Positions 35,725 through 46,130 of a stretch of DNA of 64,000 bases are shown piece by piece (within the stretch, counting starts at the first letter, position 1; the number at the start of each line of letters is the position of its first letter). The stretch comes from Pseudomonas sp. TNT3. Its GTDB lineage: Bacteria > Pseudomonadota > Gammaproteobacteria > Pseudomonadales > Pseudomonadaceae. Below the pieces are notes generated by a model, which saw only the letters and a list, made by a program, of their open reading frames with translations, did not search any database and had not been told where the DNA came from. The DNA is taken from assembly GCF_010095445.2 (NCBI RefSeq), contig NZ_WFGV02000012.1, positions 1 to 64,000 of the forward strand, read 5' to 3'. The position numbers were made by a program, and so were the translations under genes.

Positions 35725-37134
35725 ATGCAGGTTCAGCGAGCAGTGATCGCCGCCGTCGTGTTCCAGCCCGGAGTACCGCTGGTTCAGCAGATCGTCGATC
35801 AGTTGTCGGTAGCGATCAGCCAGGGCGGCTTGCCTCACGGGGCAAAGTTGCCACCGATTCGCGAACTCTCCGACTTGATGAGCGTGGGCAAGTCCACGGT
35901 GGTCGATGCCCTGGATCGCTTGCGCGCCAAGGGTCTGGTGGTGTCACGCCAGGGTTCCGGGCACTACGTGCACCGCACCAGCACCACGTTGAACACCGAC
36001 ACCGGCCCCGATCTGCAACCTCAGGACACCCTCAGCGTGGTCCGCCGCGCGTTGCTGCTGGACAACGGCGCCCTGCGCCCCGGCTGCGGTTTCCTGCCAA
36101 CTTCATGGCTGCCAGCCGATGAACTGCTAAAAGCGGTGCGCGGCACCTTGCGCGCGACGAGTCTGCGCATGGGCGAGTACGGTGTAGCCGGCGGGTATTT
36201 GCCGCTGCGCCAGGCCCTGCGGGTCAAGCTGTCGACCTTCGGCATCGAAGTGCCGGTGGACCAGATCATCACCACCGCCAACACCATGCAGGCTATCGAC
36301 CTGCTGATGCGCCTGCTGATCAAGCCGGGCGACACCGTGCTGCTGGATGATCCGTGCTACTTCAACATGCACGCCAACCTGGCGCTGCACGGGGCGAAGG
36401 TCATCACCATCGCTCGCGATTGCGATGGCATGGACCTGGAGGCCTTCGAGCAACTGCTGATCGCCCACAAACCCGTGCTCTACATGACCAACAGCACCCT
36501 GCATAACCCGACCGGGCATTCCTTTTCCCCCGCTCAGGTGTATCGGTTGCTGGAGCTGAGCCACCGGTACGGTTTCCATATTCTCGAAGACGACCTTTAC
36601 TGCGACATTCAACAGCGCCGCACCCCGCGACTGGCCGCCAGCGGGCTGGACAACGTCACGTACATTTCCGGTTTCTCCAAGACCCTGACGGCGAACAGCC
36701 GCGTCAGCTACGCGGTGCTGTCACCGCAACTGGCGGCACGCCTGGTCGCCCTGAAAATGGCCTGTGGCGGGGTCACCTCGGAACTGGCGGAACACATCAC
36801 CTGCACAATGCTCAGCGACGGCAGCTACACCAAACACACGCGCCGTACGGTGGACCGGCTGTATGAATCCAACAGCCGGGTGACGAGCTGGCTGGCCGAA
36901 GCCGGTTGCTCGCTGTCGTCGTTGCCGGGAGAGGGTTTGTTCATCTGGACGCGCTTGCCGGACGGCCTGCACGCCGAAACCCTCGCCCGCAGAGGCCTGG
37001 AAAACAACCTGGTCCTCGCCCCCGGCACCCTGCTCAGCAAGGGCTCGGAAGCCAGCCATTACATGCGCTTCAACGTGGCCCACAGCGATCACACTCAAGT
37101 GCGTGAGCGGTTTTTCAGGTTGCTGGATAGCTGA
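35725..37134 (+). CDS. MocR-type regulator of the adjacent gene cluster
   Basis: 469 residues. A GntR winged helix (about 15-85, IRELSDLMSVGKSTVVDALDRLRAKGLVVSRQGSG) is joined to an aminotransferase-like domain with the PLP lysine in ISGFSKTLTANSRVSY. It is divergent from the exporter-led operon and has its own promoter with a dyad. It ends one base before the convergent PheRS-like gene. It is the best candidate for the pathway regulator, sensing PLP plus an amino compound. Confidence 0.9.
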   Translation: MQVQRAVIAAVVFQPGVPLVQQIVDQLSVAISQGGLPHGAKLPPIRELSDLMSVGKSTVVDALDRLRAKGLVVSRQGSGHYVHRTSTTLNTDTGPDLQPQDTLSVVRRALLLDNGALRPGCGFLPTSWLPADELLKAVRGTLRATSLRMGEYGVAGGYLPLRQALRVKLSTFGIEVPVDQIITTANTMQAIDLLMRLLIKPGDTVLLDDPCYFNMHANLALHGAKVITIARDCDGMDLEAFEQLLIAHKPVLYMTNSTLHNPTGHSFSPAQVYRLLELSHRYGFHILEDDLYCDIQQRRTPRLAASGLDNVTYISGFSKTLTANSRVSYAVLSPQLAARLVALKMACGGVTSELAEHITCTMLSDGSYTKHTRRTVDRLYESNSRVTSWLAEAGCSLSSLPGEGLFIWTRLPDGLHAETLARRGLENNLVLAPGTLLSKGSEASHYMRFNVAHSDHTQVRERFFRLLDS

Positions 37135-37135
37135 C

Positions 37136-38284
37136 TCAAACCTTCGAAACATCCATCCTGTACCCCGCCCCGGGTGCCCCCTCATGCAACGCGGATTGAA
37201 TATCCGCGTACAAGGCATTCGCCTCAGCCGTCGTGATCGATCGCGAACAATCTCGCAGCACCACCCGAAGCAGCACATTTTCCTGACCCGGCAACAGCCC
37301 GAGGCGTTCGATGGCCTGCACCGGCAAATCAGCGAATCCCCAACGGCCCTTGACCTGCATTTCCTCAATCCAATCAGCGCAGTCACCCGCGGCCAGCAAC
37401 ATTTTCTCGGTCAGCACCTCCTCGCTTAACCCCGGGGTAACTGCCAATGAAATATCGCGAGCAATCGACGGCAAACGCGAAACCGCACGCCATGGATTCA
37501 AATCATGCATCTGCGCCTGGACCCGTACATTCTGATCCCGCAGCAAACGGATATCCGGGATGCCTTTGCGCAGCATCGTCAGGCGATCCAGCCCCATCCC
37601 GAGCGCCAAGCCGCCATGGCGCAATGGATCGATCTGCAAACGCTCCAATAACGATTGCGCAATACGACCGCACTCCAGGACCTCGACGGGAGCGCCGTCA
37701 TTCAACACATTCACTTCGATGCCACCTTCGGTGTAGTGATGCGGGCTATCGCTGTAGACCCATGGTCTGTCAGGCACGGCCGCTTGAAGAATATCGCCGA
37801 CCAGGCGCAGCAAATGTTCGTGGGTCGACAGCTGCGGATCACCGAGTACCCAGATGTCCATCTGATGCGGCTCCGCGCAATGCCAGCGGTCACGACTGTC
37901 CCGGCGAAACGTGATACCGGGCGCTGCCAGCAATATCGTTTCCCCCGGCTGCCGATCACGAGCCGCACGCTGCAGCGCCGATGGAATCTGACTGGTGGTT
38001 TGCGTGCGGAGCAGAGAGTGCTCATCGACCCAGCGGGTGTGTTCACTGCCCAGCGTGATTTCGGTGGGATCGTAACCAAGCAGCCCGTAGTTTTCCTCGG
38101 CAGACACAACGCGCGGGCCTGTCTGTAGTTGAGCTTCGGGCCAGCCGCTTTCAGCCAGTCGCTGAAGGATTTCATTCAGCAATAACCGGACAGCGTGCTC
38201 GGGTGTGCTTTTTTCGGTGAGATCAACCAGTAACAGAGCCTGCTGGACAGCCGCATCGGTCAGGTATTTTTTTGATGCATTCAC
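37136..38284 (-). CDS. Stand-alone phenylalanyl-tRNA-synthetase-like protein with FDX-ACB domain
   Basis: 382 residues from GTG 38284 (AGAGGG eight bases upstream; the longer frame lacks a good start). Residues 60-250 match the class II catalytic core of PheS: LLRTQTTSQI (91-100), FRRDS (126-130), HQMD (140-143) and motif 3 GLALGMGLDRLTMLRKGIPDIR. Residues about 268-382 match the FDX-ACB anticodon-binding domain normally at the end of PheT. The coiled-coil tRNA arm of PheS is absent. This monomeric layout is that of mitochondrial PheRS. Bacteria normally use PheS2PheT2, so it is a paralogue: a resistant back-up, or an enzyme activating an amino acid in the neighbouring pathway. Confidence 0.85.
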   Translation of the reverse strand: MNASKKYLTDAAVQQALLLVDLTEKSTPEHAVRLLLNEILQRLAESGWPEAQLQTGPRVVSAEENYGLLGYDPTEITLGSEHTRWVDEHSLLRTQTTSQIPSALQRAARDRQPGETILLAAPGITFRRDSRDRWHCAEPHQMDIWVLGDPQLSTHEHLLRLVGDILQAAVPDRPWVYSDSPHHYTEGGIEVNVLNDGAPVEVLECGRIAQSLLERLQIDPLRHGGLALGMGLDRLTMLRKGIPDIRLLRDQNVRVQAQMHDLNPWRAVSRLPSIARDISLAVTPGLSEEVLTEKMLLAAGDCADWIEEMQVKGRWGFADLPVQAIERLGLLPGQENVLLRVVLRDCSRSITTAEANALYADIQSALHEGAPGAGYRMDVSKV

Positions 38285-38503
38285 GCAACAGCCCTCTAAC
38301 GCCAGTTGACTTAAGGGCTCTTGAAAACCACCCGACAAATCAATCTAACGACAGAAGCTGATCACTCACAACCATACGAACACCGCATTTCGGATTTTCA
38401 GAACACGCCTTCAGAGGCTTCCTACAATCTCACCGCGCATCCGCCGCCTCGCCATGTCCGCCGCCCTATAAAGACCTGTTTCGAAGAGTCTGACCACCCA
38501 ACA

Positions 38504-38540
38504 AAAAACCCCGCGCTTCTCTCGAAGGCGGGGTTTTCTT
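38504..38540 (-). terminator. Rho-independent terminator after cyoE
   Basis: AAAACCCCGCC, a loop of about ten bases and a GCGGGG complement are followed by TTTTTT on the minus strand, just past the cyoE stop. A-rich flanks on both sides let it work in both directions. Confidence 0.85.
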
Positions 38541-38555
38541 TACAGCATCCGACGC

Positions 38556-39443
38556 TTAAGGCGCGTACGTCAGCAACAGCTCGGCGGGCACTTTGAAGTC
38601 CAGGGACATCATGACGCTCAACGCGGTAATGGTGAAGATCGAGAACACGAACAGCTTGCGTGCCCAGACCGTGTCATCCACTGCCTTGTAACCGGTCCAG
38701 GCCATGTACAACCAGTACATGCCCATGGCCGCGGCGACGGCGAGGTAGCTCATGCCGGCATAGCCGCTGAAGGTCAGCATCAAGGTCGCCACGAGGAAGG
38801 CCAGGATATAGAGCAGGATGTGCTTCTTCGCCACTTGAATCCCGCGCTTCACTGGCAGCACCGGAATCGATGCGGCCAGGTAATCGTTGAAGCGGAAGAT
38901 CGCGATGGCGTAGGAATGCGGCATCTGCCACAGGCTGAACATCACCAGCAGCGTCAGTGCAGCCATGTCGAAACTGTTGCTGACGGCGACGTAACCGATC
39001 ACCGGCGGCATCGCGCCCGACAGACTGCCCACCAGCGTGCCGTGAACCGACTTGCGCTTGAGGTACAGGCTGTAGAAGCCGACATAGATGACAAACCCGA
39101 TCACCGCAAACAACGCGGCCAGCGGGTTGGCCACTGTGTACAACAGGGCAATGCCGGCGACACCCAGGACGGTCGCATAGATCAGGGCCAGTTTCAGGGA
39201 GATCAAGCCCTGCACCAGCACCCGGTTCTTGGTGCGTTCCATCTTCAGGTCGATGTCGCGGTCGATGCAGTTGTTGAACACGCAACCGGAAGCGACGACC
39301 AGGGACGTGCCGATCATGGCGGCCAGGAAGATGGCCAGATCGACATGCCCTTTCGAGGCCAGGAAAAATCCGCCTGCCACTGAAAGCACGTTACCGAAAA
39401 TGATCCCCGGTTTGGTGATTTGGATAAAGTGCTTCAAGGACAT
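38556..39443 (-). CDS. cyoE: Heme O synthase (protoheme IX farnesyltransferase)
   Basis: 295 residues, eight or nine membrane helices. The prenyltransferase aspartate-rich motif is [18 protein letters not shown], typical of UbiA/CyoE proteins. It attaches a farnesyl group to heme b to make heme O for the high-spin site of cytochrome bo3. Last gene of the cyo operon, 11 bases after cyoD. Confidence 0.95.
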   Translation of the reverse strand: MSLKHFIQITKPGIIFGNVLSVAGGFFLASKGHVDLAIFLAAMIGTSLVVASGCVFNNCIDRDIDLKMERTKNRVLVQGLISLKLALIYATVLGVAGIALLYTVANPLAALFAVIGFVIYVGFYSLYLKRKSVHGTLVGSLSGAMPPVIGYVAVSNSFDMAALTLLVMFSLWQMPHSYAIAIFRFNDYLAASIPVLPVKRGIQVAKKHILLYILAFLVATLMLTFSGYAGMSYLAVAAAMGMYWLYMAWTGYKAVDDTVWARKLFVFSIFTITALSVMMSLDFKVPAELLLTYAP

Positions 39444-39454
39444 CCGGATTTACC

Positions 39455-39790
39455 TCAGTGCGCCATCATGTTGGTGTGGATGCTGAACATGATCCACAGC
39501 GACAGGCCGACCAGCAGGACAATGACCAGCGCAGCGAAGACAAACGCGATCACGTTGTTACGCTGGGCGGCAGAGCGGTCCAGGTGGAGGAAGTACACCA
39601 GGTGCACCAGCACCTGGACGACTGCGAAGATCAGTACGATCCACAGGGTCATGGCTTTCGGCAGCGACGGGTACATCACCAGGCCGAAAGGAATGACGGT
39701 CAGGATCACCGACAGGATGAAACCGATAGCGTAAGACTTGACGCTGCCGTGGCCGGCGTCGTGGCTATCGTGGGAATGAGCGTTAGCCAT
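39455..39790 (-). CDS. cyoD: Cytochrome bo3 quinol oxidase subunit IV
   Basis: 111 residues with three membrane helices and a histidine-rich N terminus (ANAHSHDSHDAGHG). It matches the CyoD/subunit IV family, which helps assemble the copper site of subunit I. It begins directly at the cyoC stop, so the two are coupled. Confidence 0.95.
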   Translation of the reverse strand: MANAHSHDSHDAGHGSVKSYAIGFILSVILTVIPFGLVMYPSLPKAMTLWIVLIFAVVQVLVHLVYFLHLDRSAAQRNNVIAFVFAALVIVLLVGLSLWIMFSIHTNMMAH

Positions 39791-40417
39791 TTACATAGTC
39801 CCCATCAGATAAACAACGGTGAATACGCAGATCCACACCACGTCCAGGAAGTGCCAGAACAGGCTCAGGCAGCTCAGACGGGTCTTGTTGGTCGCCGTCA
39901 GGCCGTTTTTCTGGACCTGGTACATCATGATCGCCATCCAGATCAGACCGCTGGTCACGTGCAGACCGTGGGTGCCGACCAGGGTGAAGAACCCGGACAG
40001 GAAGCCGCTGCGGCTAGGGCCGTAGCCTTCGGAGATCAGCAGGTGGAACTCGTTGATCTCCATGGCGATAAAGCCGGCGCCCAGCAGGAAGGTCATGGCC
40101 AGCCAGCCCAGGACCTGTGTCTTCTTGCCTTTGAACAACGCCAGCATGGCGAAGCCGTAGGTGATCGAGCTGAACAGCAGCAGAGCGGTTTCGCCCAGTA
40201 CGTACGGCAGCTCGAAAATGTCGGCGCCCGACGGGCCGCCCGCTACGTTGTTAACCAGTACCGCGTACACCGCGAAGATCGACGCAAACAGAATGCAGTC
40301 GGTCATCAGGTAGAGCCAGAAACCGAATACGGTCATCTCGCCCGAGTCGTGGTGATGGTCATCGTGCCCATGTCCATCGACATGGGTGTGTCCAGCATTG
40401 GTCACTAAGTTCGACAT
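39791..40417 (-). CDS. cyoC: Cytochrome bo3 quinol oxidase subunit III
   Basis: 208 residues, five membrane helices and an N-terminal histidine-rich stretch. The heme-copper oxidase subunit III signature [14 protein letters not shown] is present. A structural subunit of the inner-membrane proton pump, located between cyoB and cyoD with three-base or no gaps. Confidence 0.95.
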   Translation of the reverse strand: MSNLVTNAGHTHVDGHGHDDHHHDSGEMTVFGFWLYLMTDCILFASIFAVYAVLVNNVAGGPSGADIFELPYVLGETALLLFSSITYGFAMLALFKGKKTQVLGWLAMTFLLGAGFIAMEINEFHLLISEGYGPSRSGFLSGFFTLVGTHGLHVTSGLIWMAIMMYQVQKNGLTATNKTRLSCLSLFWHFLDVVWICVFTVVYLMGTM

Positions 40418-40420
40418 GGT

Positions 40421-42451
40421 TTAAGCCTGTTCCAACGAGGTTTCAACACGGGTGGCGTTGGCTGGGATTTTCCCGGCCGCTACCAGACGTTTGTGCTGCT
40501 CGGCTTCGATGCGCTCGATGACATCCACCGGCACCATGTAGCCCTGATCGTCACGGGCGGCATGGATAGTGAAATACACCACGGTGCCAACCAGACCAAC
40601 GATTGCCAGCCACCAGATGTGCCAGATCATCGCGAAACCGAACACGGTCAACAGCGCGCCCATGACCACACCCGTAGCGGTGTTGTTTGGCATGTGGATC
40701 GGCTCGTACTTGGCTGGAGCCTGGTACGCGGTACCGTTTTCCTTGGCCTCGGTGAACGGGTCGATGCTTTCTGCTTTTGGCAGCACAGCGAAGTTGTAGA
40801 ACGGTGGTGGCGACGAGGTCGACCATTCCAGGGTATGGGCATTCCACGGGTCACCGTGATCGCACATGTTTTCTGGCTTGTTGCGGTCACGCACGCTGAC
40901 GTACAGCTGGATCAGCTGGCAGGCGATGCCCACAGCGATCATCACCGCGCCGAACATCGCGACGTACAGGTACGGCACCCACTCAGGGTTGGTGGTGGCG
41001 TTCAGACGACGGGTCATACCCATGAAGCCCAGTACATAGAGCGGCATGAACGCGACGAAGAAGCCGGTGATCCAGAACCAGAATGCTGCCTTGCCCCAAC
41101 CTTCGTGCAGCTTGAAGCCGAACGCTTTAGGGAAGTAGAACGCGAAGCCTGCGATGTAACCGAATACCGCGCCGCCGATGATCACGTTATGGAAGTGAGC
41201 GATCACGAACAGGCTGTTGTGCAGTACGAAGTCAGCACCCGGAATGGCCAGCAGTACGCCGGTCATGCCGCCGATGGCGAAGGTCACCATGAAGCCCAGG
41301 GTCCACAGAACCTGGCTGGTGAAACGCAGACGGCCCTGATAGATGGTGAACAGCCAGTTGAATAGCTTCACCCCCGTCGGGATCGAAATCAGCATCGTCG
41401 CCAGACCGAAGAAGGCGTTGACGCTGGCACCCGAACCCATGGTGAAGAAGTGGTGCAGCCAGACCATGAAGCCCAGGATCGAGATCGCGCCGGAAGCGTA
41501 GATCATCGAGTGGTGGCCGAACAGACGCTTGCCGGTGAAGGTGGAGATGACTTCGGAGAAGATCCCGAACGCCGGCAGAATCAGGATGTAAACCTCGGGG
41601 TGACCCCAGGCCCAGAACAGGTTGACGTACATCATTGGATTGCCACCAAGTTCATTGGTGAAAATGTGGAAATCCATGTAACGGTCAAGGGTCAGCAGTG
41701 CCAGGGTAGCGGTCAGGATCGGGAACGAAGCCACGATCAGGACGTTAGCCCAGGTGCAGGTCCAGGTGAAGATCGGCATGTCCATCAGCTTCATGCCAGG
41801 GGTACGCATTTTCAGCACGGTGGCCAGGAAGTTGACCCCCGTTAGCGTCGTACCTAACCCGGATAGCTGTAGCGCCCAGATGTAGTAATCCATCCCCACG
41901 CCAGGACTGTATTGCAGGCCCGACAGCGGCGGATAGGCAACCCAACCGGTCTTGGCGAATTCGCCGACGCCCAGGGACAGGTTGATCAGCACAACGCCGG
42001 ACACCAGCAGCCAGAAGCTCAGGGAGTTCAGGAACGGGTAGGCAACGTCACGGGCACCGATCTGCAGCGGCACTGCAAGGTTCATCAGGCCGGTGAAGAA
42101 TGGCATCGCCATGAAGATGATCATGATCACACCGTGAGCGGTGAAGATCTGGTCATAGTGTTCAGGCGGCAGGTAGCCAGGCGAACCCTCGGTGGCCATG
42201 GCCAGCTGTGTACGCATCATGATGGCGTCGGCAAAACCACGCAGCAGCATGACCATGGCGACGATGATGTACATCACGCCGATTTTCTTGTGGTCGACCG
42301 AGGTCAACCACTCGGTCCACAAATAGGTCCACTTCTTGAAGTAGGTGATTGCAGCGAACAGTGCCAGACCACCGAGCGCGATCATGGCGATGGTAATCAT
42401 CACGATCGGTTCGTGGAACGGGACCGCTTCCCAACTTAATTTACCAAACAT
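40421..42451 (-). CDS. cyoB: Cytochrome bo3 quinol oxidase subunit I
   Basis: 676 residues, about fifteen membrane helices. Heme and copper ligands are visible in the conserved [17 protein letters not shown] and HHFFTMG blocks, and the proton-channel aspartate region [14 protein letters not shown] is present. It reduces oxygen to water with electrons from ubiquinol and pumps protons. The full-length subunit is the normal family size. Confidence 0.97.
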   Translation of the reverse strand: MFGKLSWEAVPFHEPIVMITIAMIALGGLALFAAITYFKKWTYLWTEWLTSVDHKKIGVMYIIVAMVMLLRGFADAIMMRTQLAMATEGSPGYLPPEHYDQIFTAHGVIMIIFMAMPFFTGLMNLAVPLQIGARDVAYPFLNSLSFWLLVSGVVLINLSLGVGEFAKTGWVAYPPLSGLQYSPGVGMDYYIWALQLSGLGTTLTGVNFLATVLKMRTPGMKLMDMPIFTWTCTWANVLIVASFPILTATLALLTLDRYMDFHIFTNELGGNPMMYVNLFWAWGHPEVYILILPAFGIFSEVISTFTGKRLFGHHSMIYASGAISILGFMVWLHHFFTMGSGASVNAFFGLATMLISIPTGVKLFNWLFTIYQGRLRFTSQVLWTLGFMVTFAIGGMTGVLLAIPGADFVLHNSLFVIAHFHNVIIGGAVFGYIAGFAFYFPKAFGFKLHEGWGKAAFWFWITGFFVAFMPLYVLGFMGMTRRLNATTNPEWVPYLYVAMFGAVMIAVGIACQLIQLYVSVRDRNKPENMCDHGDPWNAHTLEWSTSSPPPFYNFAVLPKAESIDPFTEAKENGTAYQAPAKYEPIHMPNNTATGVVMGALLTVFGFAMIWHIWWLAIVGLVGTVVYFTIHAARDDQGYMVPVDVIERIEAEQHKRLVAAGKIPANATRVETSLEQA

Positions 42452-42454
42452 CGT

Positions 42455-43399
42455 TTACTCCTCTGCCCCGGCAGCTGAATGCGAACTCATGTCCATCCCT
42501 TCCATATGGGCCACTTCTTTCTCTTTCTTCTCGTGGTGCATCGGCTTGCCCGGTTTCATGCCCTCGTACTTGTCGACGATGAACTGGAACAGGTTCGGCG
42601 TAACCGAGGAGTAGAGCTCGACTGGGTTGTTCTGGCTTGGTTTGGTAAGGGCTTCGTATTCAGCTTTTTCCAGCTGTTTAGGTGCCTTTTTGACTTCACT
42701 TACCCAGGCGTCGAAATTTTCCTGGGAAGTCGAGATCGCTTTGAATTTCATGCCGGTGAAACCTGCGCCGCTGTAGTTGGCAGAGATGCCTTCCATTTCA
42801 GCGTCACGGTTGGCAATCAGGTGCAACTTGGTCTGCATGCCGGCCATCGCGTAGATCTGGCCGCCCAGGCCTGGAATGAAGAACGAGTTCATCACCGAGT
42901 CCGACGTCACCTTGAAATTGACCGGGGTATTCGTCGGGAACACGATCTTGTTGACCGTGGCGATGCCCTGTTCCGGATAGATGAACACCCACTTCCAGTC
43001 CAGCGCGACCACTTCAATGGTGATCGGCTTGACGTCGGATTCCAGCGGCTTGTAAGGGTCCAGAGCGTGGGTCGACACGTAGGTGACGTAACCCAGAGCA
43101 ATGATGATCAGCACTGGAACAGCCCACACCGCGATTTCGATCTTGGTGGAGTGCGACCACTTCGGCGTGTACACGGCGTCAGTGTTGGTCGCGCGGTATT
43201 TCCAGGCGAACAGGAAGGTCATGACGATGACCGGAACCACGACCAACAGCATCAGCAACGTTGCGGTGATGATCAGGTTTCGCTGCTCCAGGCCAACCTG
43301 ACCGGTTGGATTGAGCAAGGTCATGTTGCAGCCTGACAGCAGCAACGCGCCGATCAGCGGCAATAAGCCTAGTAGTCTGGGGTACCTGTTTTTACTCAT
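42455..43399 (-). CDS. cyoA: Cytochrome bo3 quinol oxidase subunit II
   Basis: 314 residues from ATG 43399. A lipoprotein signal (LLLSGC) is followed by two membrane helices and a periplasmic cupredoxin-like domain that has lost the CuA ligands, as in quinol oxidases ([36 protein letters not shown]). First gene of cyoABCDE, three bases before cyoB. Confidence 0.96.
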   Translation of the reverse strand: MSKNRYPRLLGLLPLIGALLLSGCNMTLLNPTGQVGLEQRNLIITATLLMLLVVVPVIVMTFLFAWKYRATNTDAVYTPKWSHSTKIEIAVWAVPVLIIIALGYVTYVSTHALDPYKPLESDVKPITIEVVALDWKWVFIYPEQGIATVNKIVFPTNTPVNFKVTSDSVMNSFFIPGLGGQIYAMAGMQTKLHLIANRDAEMEGISANYSGAGFTGMKFKAISTSQENFDAWVSEVKKAPKQLEKAEYEALTKPSQNNPVELYSSVTPNLFQFIVDKYEGMKPGKPMHHEKKEKEVAHMEGMDMSSHSAAGAEE

Positions 43400-44150
43400 C
43401 TCACGACCTCTAAAGCAGCTTGCGCAATGCAGTTGGGTTTTGATCGCCAACACTTCACCCTGCCAAGGGTTGGCATTTTTCTTGGATTGAATAAGGGCTG
43501 CCCGTCGCGCGTCAGACGCTGCTCGACAAATCCTGGGCCAGCGGTGAGTTCTTATTCGAATTCGTGGTCAAAGGCCTTGTTACAGACCAATTCCATTTGG
43601 TGCGGATAATTGGAAGGCACCGACACCTGGGCGTCGTACAAAGCCAACCGGCCTCTCGACACCCTATTTCTGCTCAGGGATGAGCAGTGCCGGGAATTCA
43701 GTGCGGGCGATTGTAGATATGTAACGTTTTATAAACCATGTCTCATCCCGAAATAATTTTTATCCATTCCAGCAACAATCATTAACGGTTTGTGCAAAAG
43801 TGCGCCATGGTATCGAAATTGATTCTCAACAAAAACACCAAAAATAGTAGGTGTTCCTTGCTCAGTTCAGACAGCATCGCAGGCGTTGCACCTAACCGAC
43901 ACCCGGGCGAAGGCCCCATATGACAAGGGCTCTGGCAATTCGCCAGGCCCTGTTAAAACTGCCTGTTACGGGTTTTAAGGGTTACTGGAGTTCTGCTTGA
44001 AACCAGGCCAATTCACTGCCATGGATGTGAACCAATCTGCCCTTTTGAAATGCCTTGCGACACTCGCTCTGTGACAACATGTCGCACACCTGTCGCACCG
44101 TTCGCTGTCGCACATCACGCTCTTTTTATCTGAGCCCTGAAACGTGCTTT
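43400..44150. other. Gene-free leader and promoter region of the cyo operon
   Basis: About 750 bases between cyoA and the terminator after dsbB contain no convincing gene; short open frames here have atypical composition and no ribosome sites. It is AT-richer than its surroundings (notably 43700-43860), as expected of a regulated promoter region. I could not identify a specific ANR or Fur site with confidence. Confidence 0.6.
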
Positions 44151-44156
44151 GGCGCA

Positions 44157-44202
44157 CAAAAAATGCCCCGGCCCTCTCAACGAGGACCGGGGCATTTTTG
44201 CA
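44157..44202 (-). terminator. Rho-independent terminator after dsbB
   Basis: AAAAATGCCCCGGTCCTC, a four- to five-base loop and GAGGGCCGGGGCATTTTTT on the minus strand form a long GC stem with a T tract, 26 bases past the dsbB stop. A-rich flanks make it bidirectional. Confidence 0.9.
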
Positions 44203-44227
44203 GGGCACTTTGAGGTCGCTGAAGAAC

Positions 44228-44737
44228 TCAGCGCAGCGCTTTGCGATTACGCATCGTCAGCACCGGCACCAGAATGACGATCAGCACGAAGGCGACCAGC
44301 GCCCATTGCGCCAGCGACAGACCGAGGATCGGCGGATACGGCGTGGAGCAGAAGCCATCAACCTGGAAGCCCAGCGGGAAGATTTTCGCCAGTGGCAAAC
44401 CATCGACAATCGGCTGCAGGACGTCGATGCCGCAGCTGACGGTGGGGTAGAACTGCGTGTAGACGTGATGGCCGGCCACAGCGACGCCGGCCAACGCACA
44501 GATCACCACCAGGGTTTCAAGGATCGTGATGCTGCGGCGAGTGCTCATCGCCGCGCCGATAAAGGCGAAGATCGCGATCAGCAACAAAGCATAGCGCTGC
44601 AGGATGCACAGCGGACATGGCGCCTCACCCAAGACAATTTGCATGTACAGCGCGCCGCCGATCAGCCCCAGGCAGATGATGCCCAGCAACACCAGGTAGC
44701 GTCGCTCACGGCCCAACCGCATCGTTTCCTCGCACAT
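44228..44737 (-). CDS. dsbB: Disulfide bond formation protein DsbB
   Basis: 169 residues from ATG 44737 with an AAGGGA site. Four membrane helices; the first periplasmic redox pair is C41-x-x-C44 (APCPLCILQRY) and the second pair lies in VSCGID...GFCSTP. DsbB reoxidises DsbA and passes electrons to ubiquinone. The size is normal for the family. Confidence 0.95.
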   Translation of the reverse strand: MCEETMRLGRERRYLVLLGIICLGLIGGALYMQIVLGEAPCPLCILQRYALLLIAIFAFIGAAMSTRRSITILETLVVICALAGVAVAGHHVYTQFYPTVSCGIDVLQPIVDGLPLAKIFPLGFQVDGFCSTPYPPILGLSLAQWALVAFVLIVILVPVLTMRNRKALR

Positions 44738-44890
44738 TGCGTTTCCCTTCTGAATATCGATTGACCGGAAGTCTACACGCTGGCCCCGAGCTTGAGAGCC
44801 CGGGGGGCGTGGATAGATTCGGGGAATAAACGACAGGGCGGTTAAGAAGGGATTAACTTTCGACAGTTTCCTGTATTTGCCAGCGGAATC

Positions 44891-45035
44891 CTTGTAGGAG
44901 CGAGCTTGCTCGCGAAAAACGCCGGGACAACGACTTTCATACAGACAGCCCGTGTTTGAGTTGACGTCCATCGCGAGCAAGCTCGCTCCTACAGTTGGAT
45001 GGATTCAACTGTGGGAGCCAGCCTGCTGGCGATGC
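44891..45035. repeat. Three REP units
   Basis: An inverted pair (CTTGTAGGAGCGAGCTTGC from 44891 and its complement ending 44995) plus a single related unit at 45009-45035. They fill most of the 305-base gap upstream of dsbB, which has no gene. Confidence 0.85.
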
Positions 45036-45042
45036 TTTTTGA

Positions 45043-45819
45043 TCAGTCGCCGTAGATATCCGACTTGAAGTACTTCTCGGAAATCTTCAGGTATTCGCCG
45101 TTGGCGCGAATGCCGTCGATGGCGGTGTTCAACTCGCTGACCAGCTCGGTGTTGCCCTTGCGCACCGCAATCCCGGCGCCCTCGCCCACGTATTTCGGGT
45201 CCTTGAGTTCCGGGCCGACAAAGGCATAACCCTTGCCCCGAGGCATCGAGAGGAAGTCGTTCAGCGGGATGGTGTCGGCGAAGATGGCGTCGAGACGGCC
45301 GGCCGCCAGGTCCATGTAGATCTCTTCGTTGTTGCTGTAGCGCTTGACGTTAACGCCCTTGGGCTCGAACACCTCGGTGGCGAAACGATCCGTAGTGGTC
45401 GCCCGTTGCACGCCAACATTTTTGCCCTTGAGGCTGGCGTACTGGTCATCCACCACCGCACCGTCCTTCATGACCAGGCGCGATGAGGTGAAATAGTACT
45501 TGTGGGTGAAGTCCACGGACTTCTTGCGGTCTTCGTTGATCGTCATAGAGGAAAGCGCCATGTCGATTTTCTTCACTTTAAGAGAAGGAATCAGACCGTC
45601 AAACTCGCCTTCGACCCACACACACTTGACCTTCATCTGCGCGCACAGGGCATTGCCGATGTCGTAGTCGAAACCGACGATCTCACCTTTATCGGTTTTG
45701 GAGGCGAACGGCGGATAGGCCGCCTCGATACCGATGCGCAAGGTTTTCTCGGCGGCGAACACAGAGCTGCACGCCAACAGACTAAGGGCCAGACCGGTGA
45801 TGAGGGGGAATTTCTTCAT
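45043..45819 (-). CDS. ABC transporter substrate-binding protein for basic amino acids
   Basis: 258 residues from ATG 45819. Signal peptide [22 protein letters not shown], then the ArgT/AotJ-like domain ([55 protein letters not shown]). This periplasmic family binds lysine, arginine, ornithine or histidine. No permease or ATPase gene is adjacent, so it must dock onto a transporter coded elsewhere. Confidence 0.88.
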   Translation of the reverse strand: MKKFPLITGLALSLLACSSVFAAEKTLRIGIEAAYPPFASKTDKGEIVGFDYDIGNALCAQMKVKCVWVEGEFDGLIPSLKVKKIDMALSSMTINEDRKKSVDFTHKYYFTSSRLVMKDGAVVDDQYASLKGKNVGVQRATTTDRFATEVFEPKGVNVKRYSNNEEIYMDLAAGRLDAIFADTIPLNDFLSMPRGKGYAFVGPELKDPKYVGEGAGIAVRKGNTELVSELNTAIDGIRANGEYLKISEKYFKSDIYGD

Positions 45820-46012
45820 ATTCGTTCTCTCGCAAAGTTGTTGTTGGTTTGGCAAGACAGAATGAAAAATCAAACGGGAAGGAAAAGTCTTTTTTGTACT
45901 TGGAATTCCATACTGGACTTTTGTGTACTGATCGTCAATCGGGGGGTATGAGGAAGTACCGGCCGATGGTCGGGAGGTGAGTCAGGGAGATTTTTGGTGT
46001 TGCAGATGGCGT

Positions 46013-46106
46013 TATCGCGAGCAGGCTCACTCCTACAGTTGAACTTCATGAACACAAATTTTGCGTACGACGAAGATCAACTGTAGGAGTGAGCCTGCTC
46101 GCGATG
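46013..46106. repeat. REP pair
   Basis: ATCGCGAGCAGGCTCACTCC from 46014 and its complement ending about 46106 are inverted, separated by about 40 bases. It lies in the 311-base gap between the binding protein gene and moaE; the rest of that gap shows nothing else. Confidence 0.85.
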
Positions 46107-46130
46107 ACTGACTTGAATGCGCCGCGGGAA

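Noticed and set aside
43975..44208. 77-codon minus-strand frame between cyoA and dsbB
   Set aside because: It spans the dsbB terminator and lacks a ribosome site.
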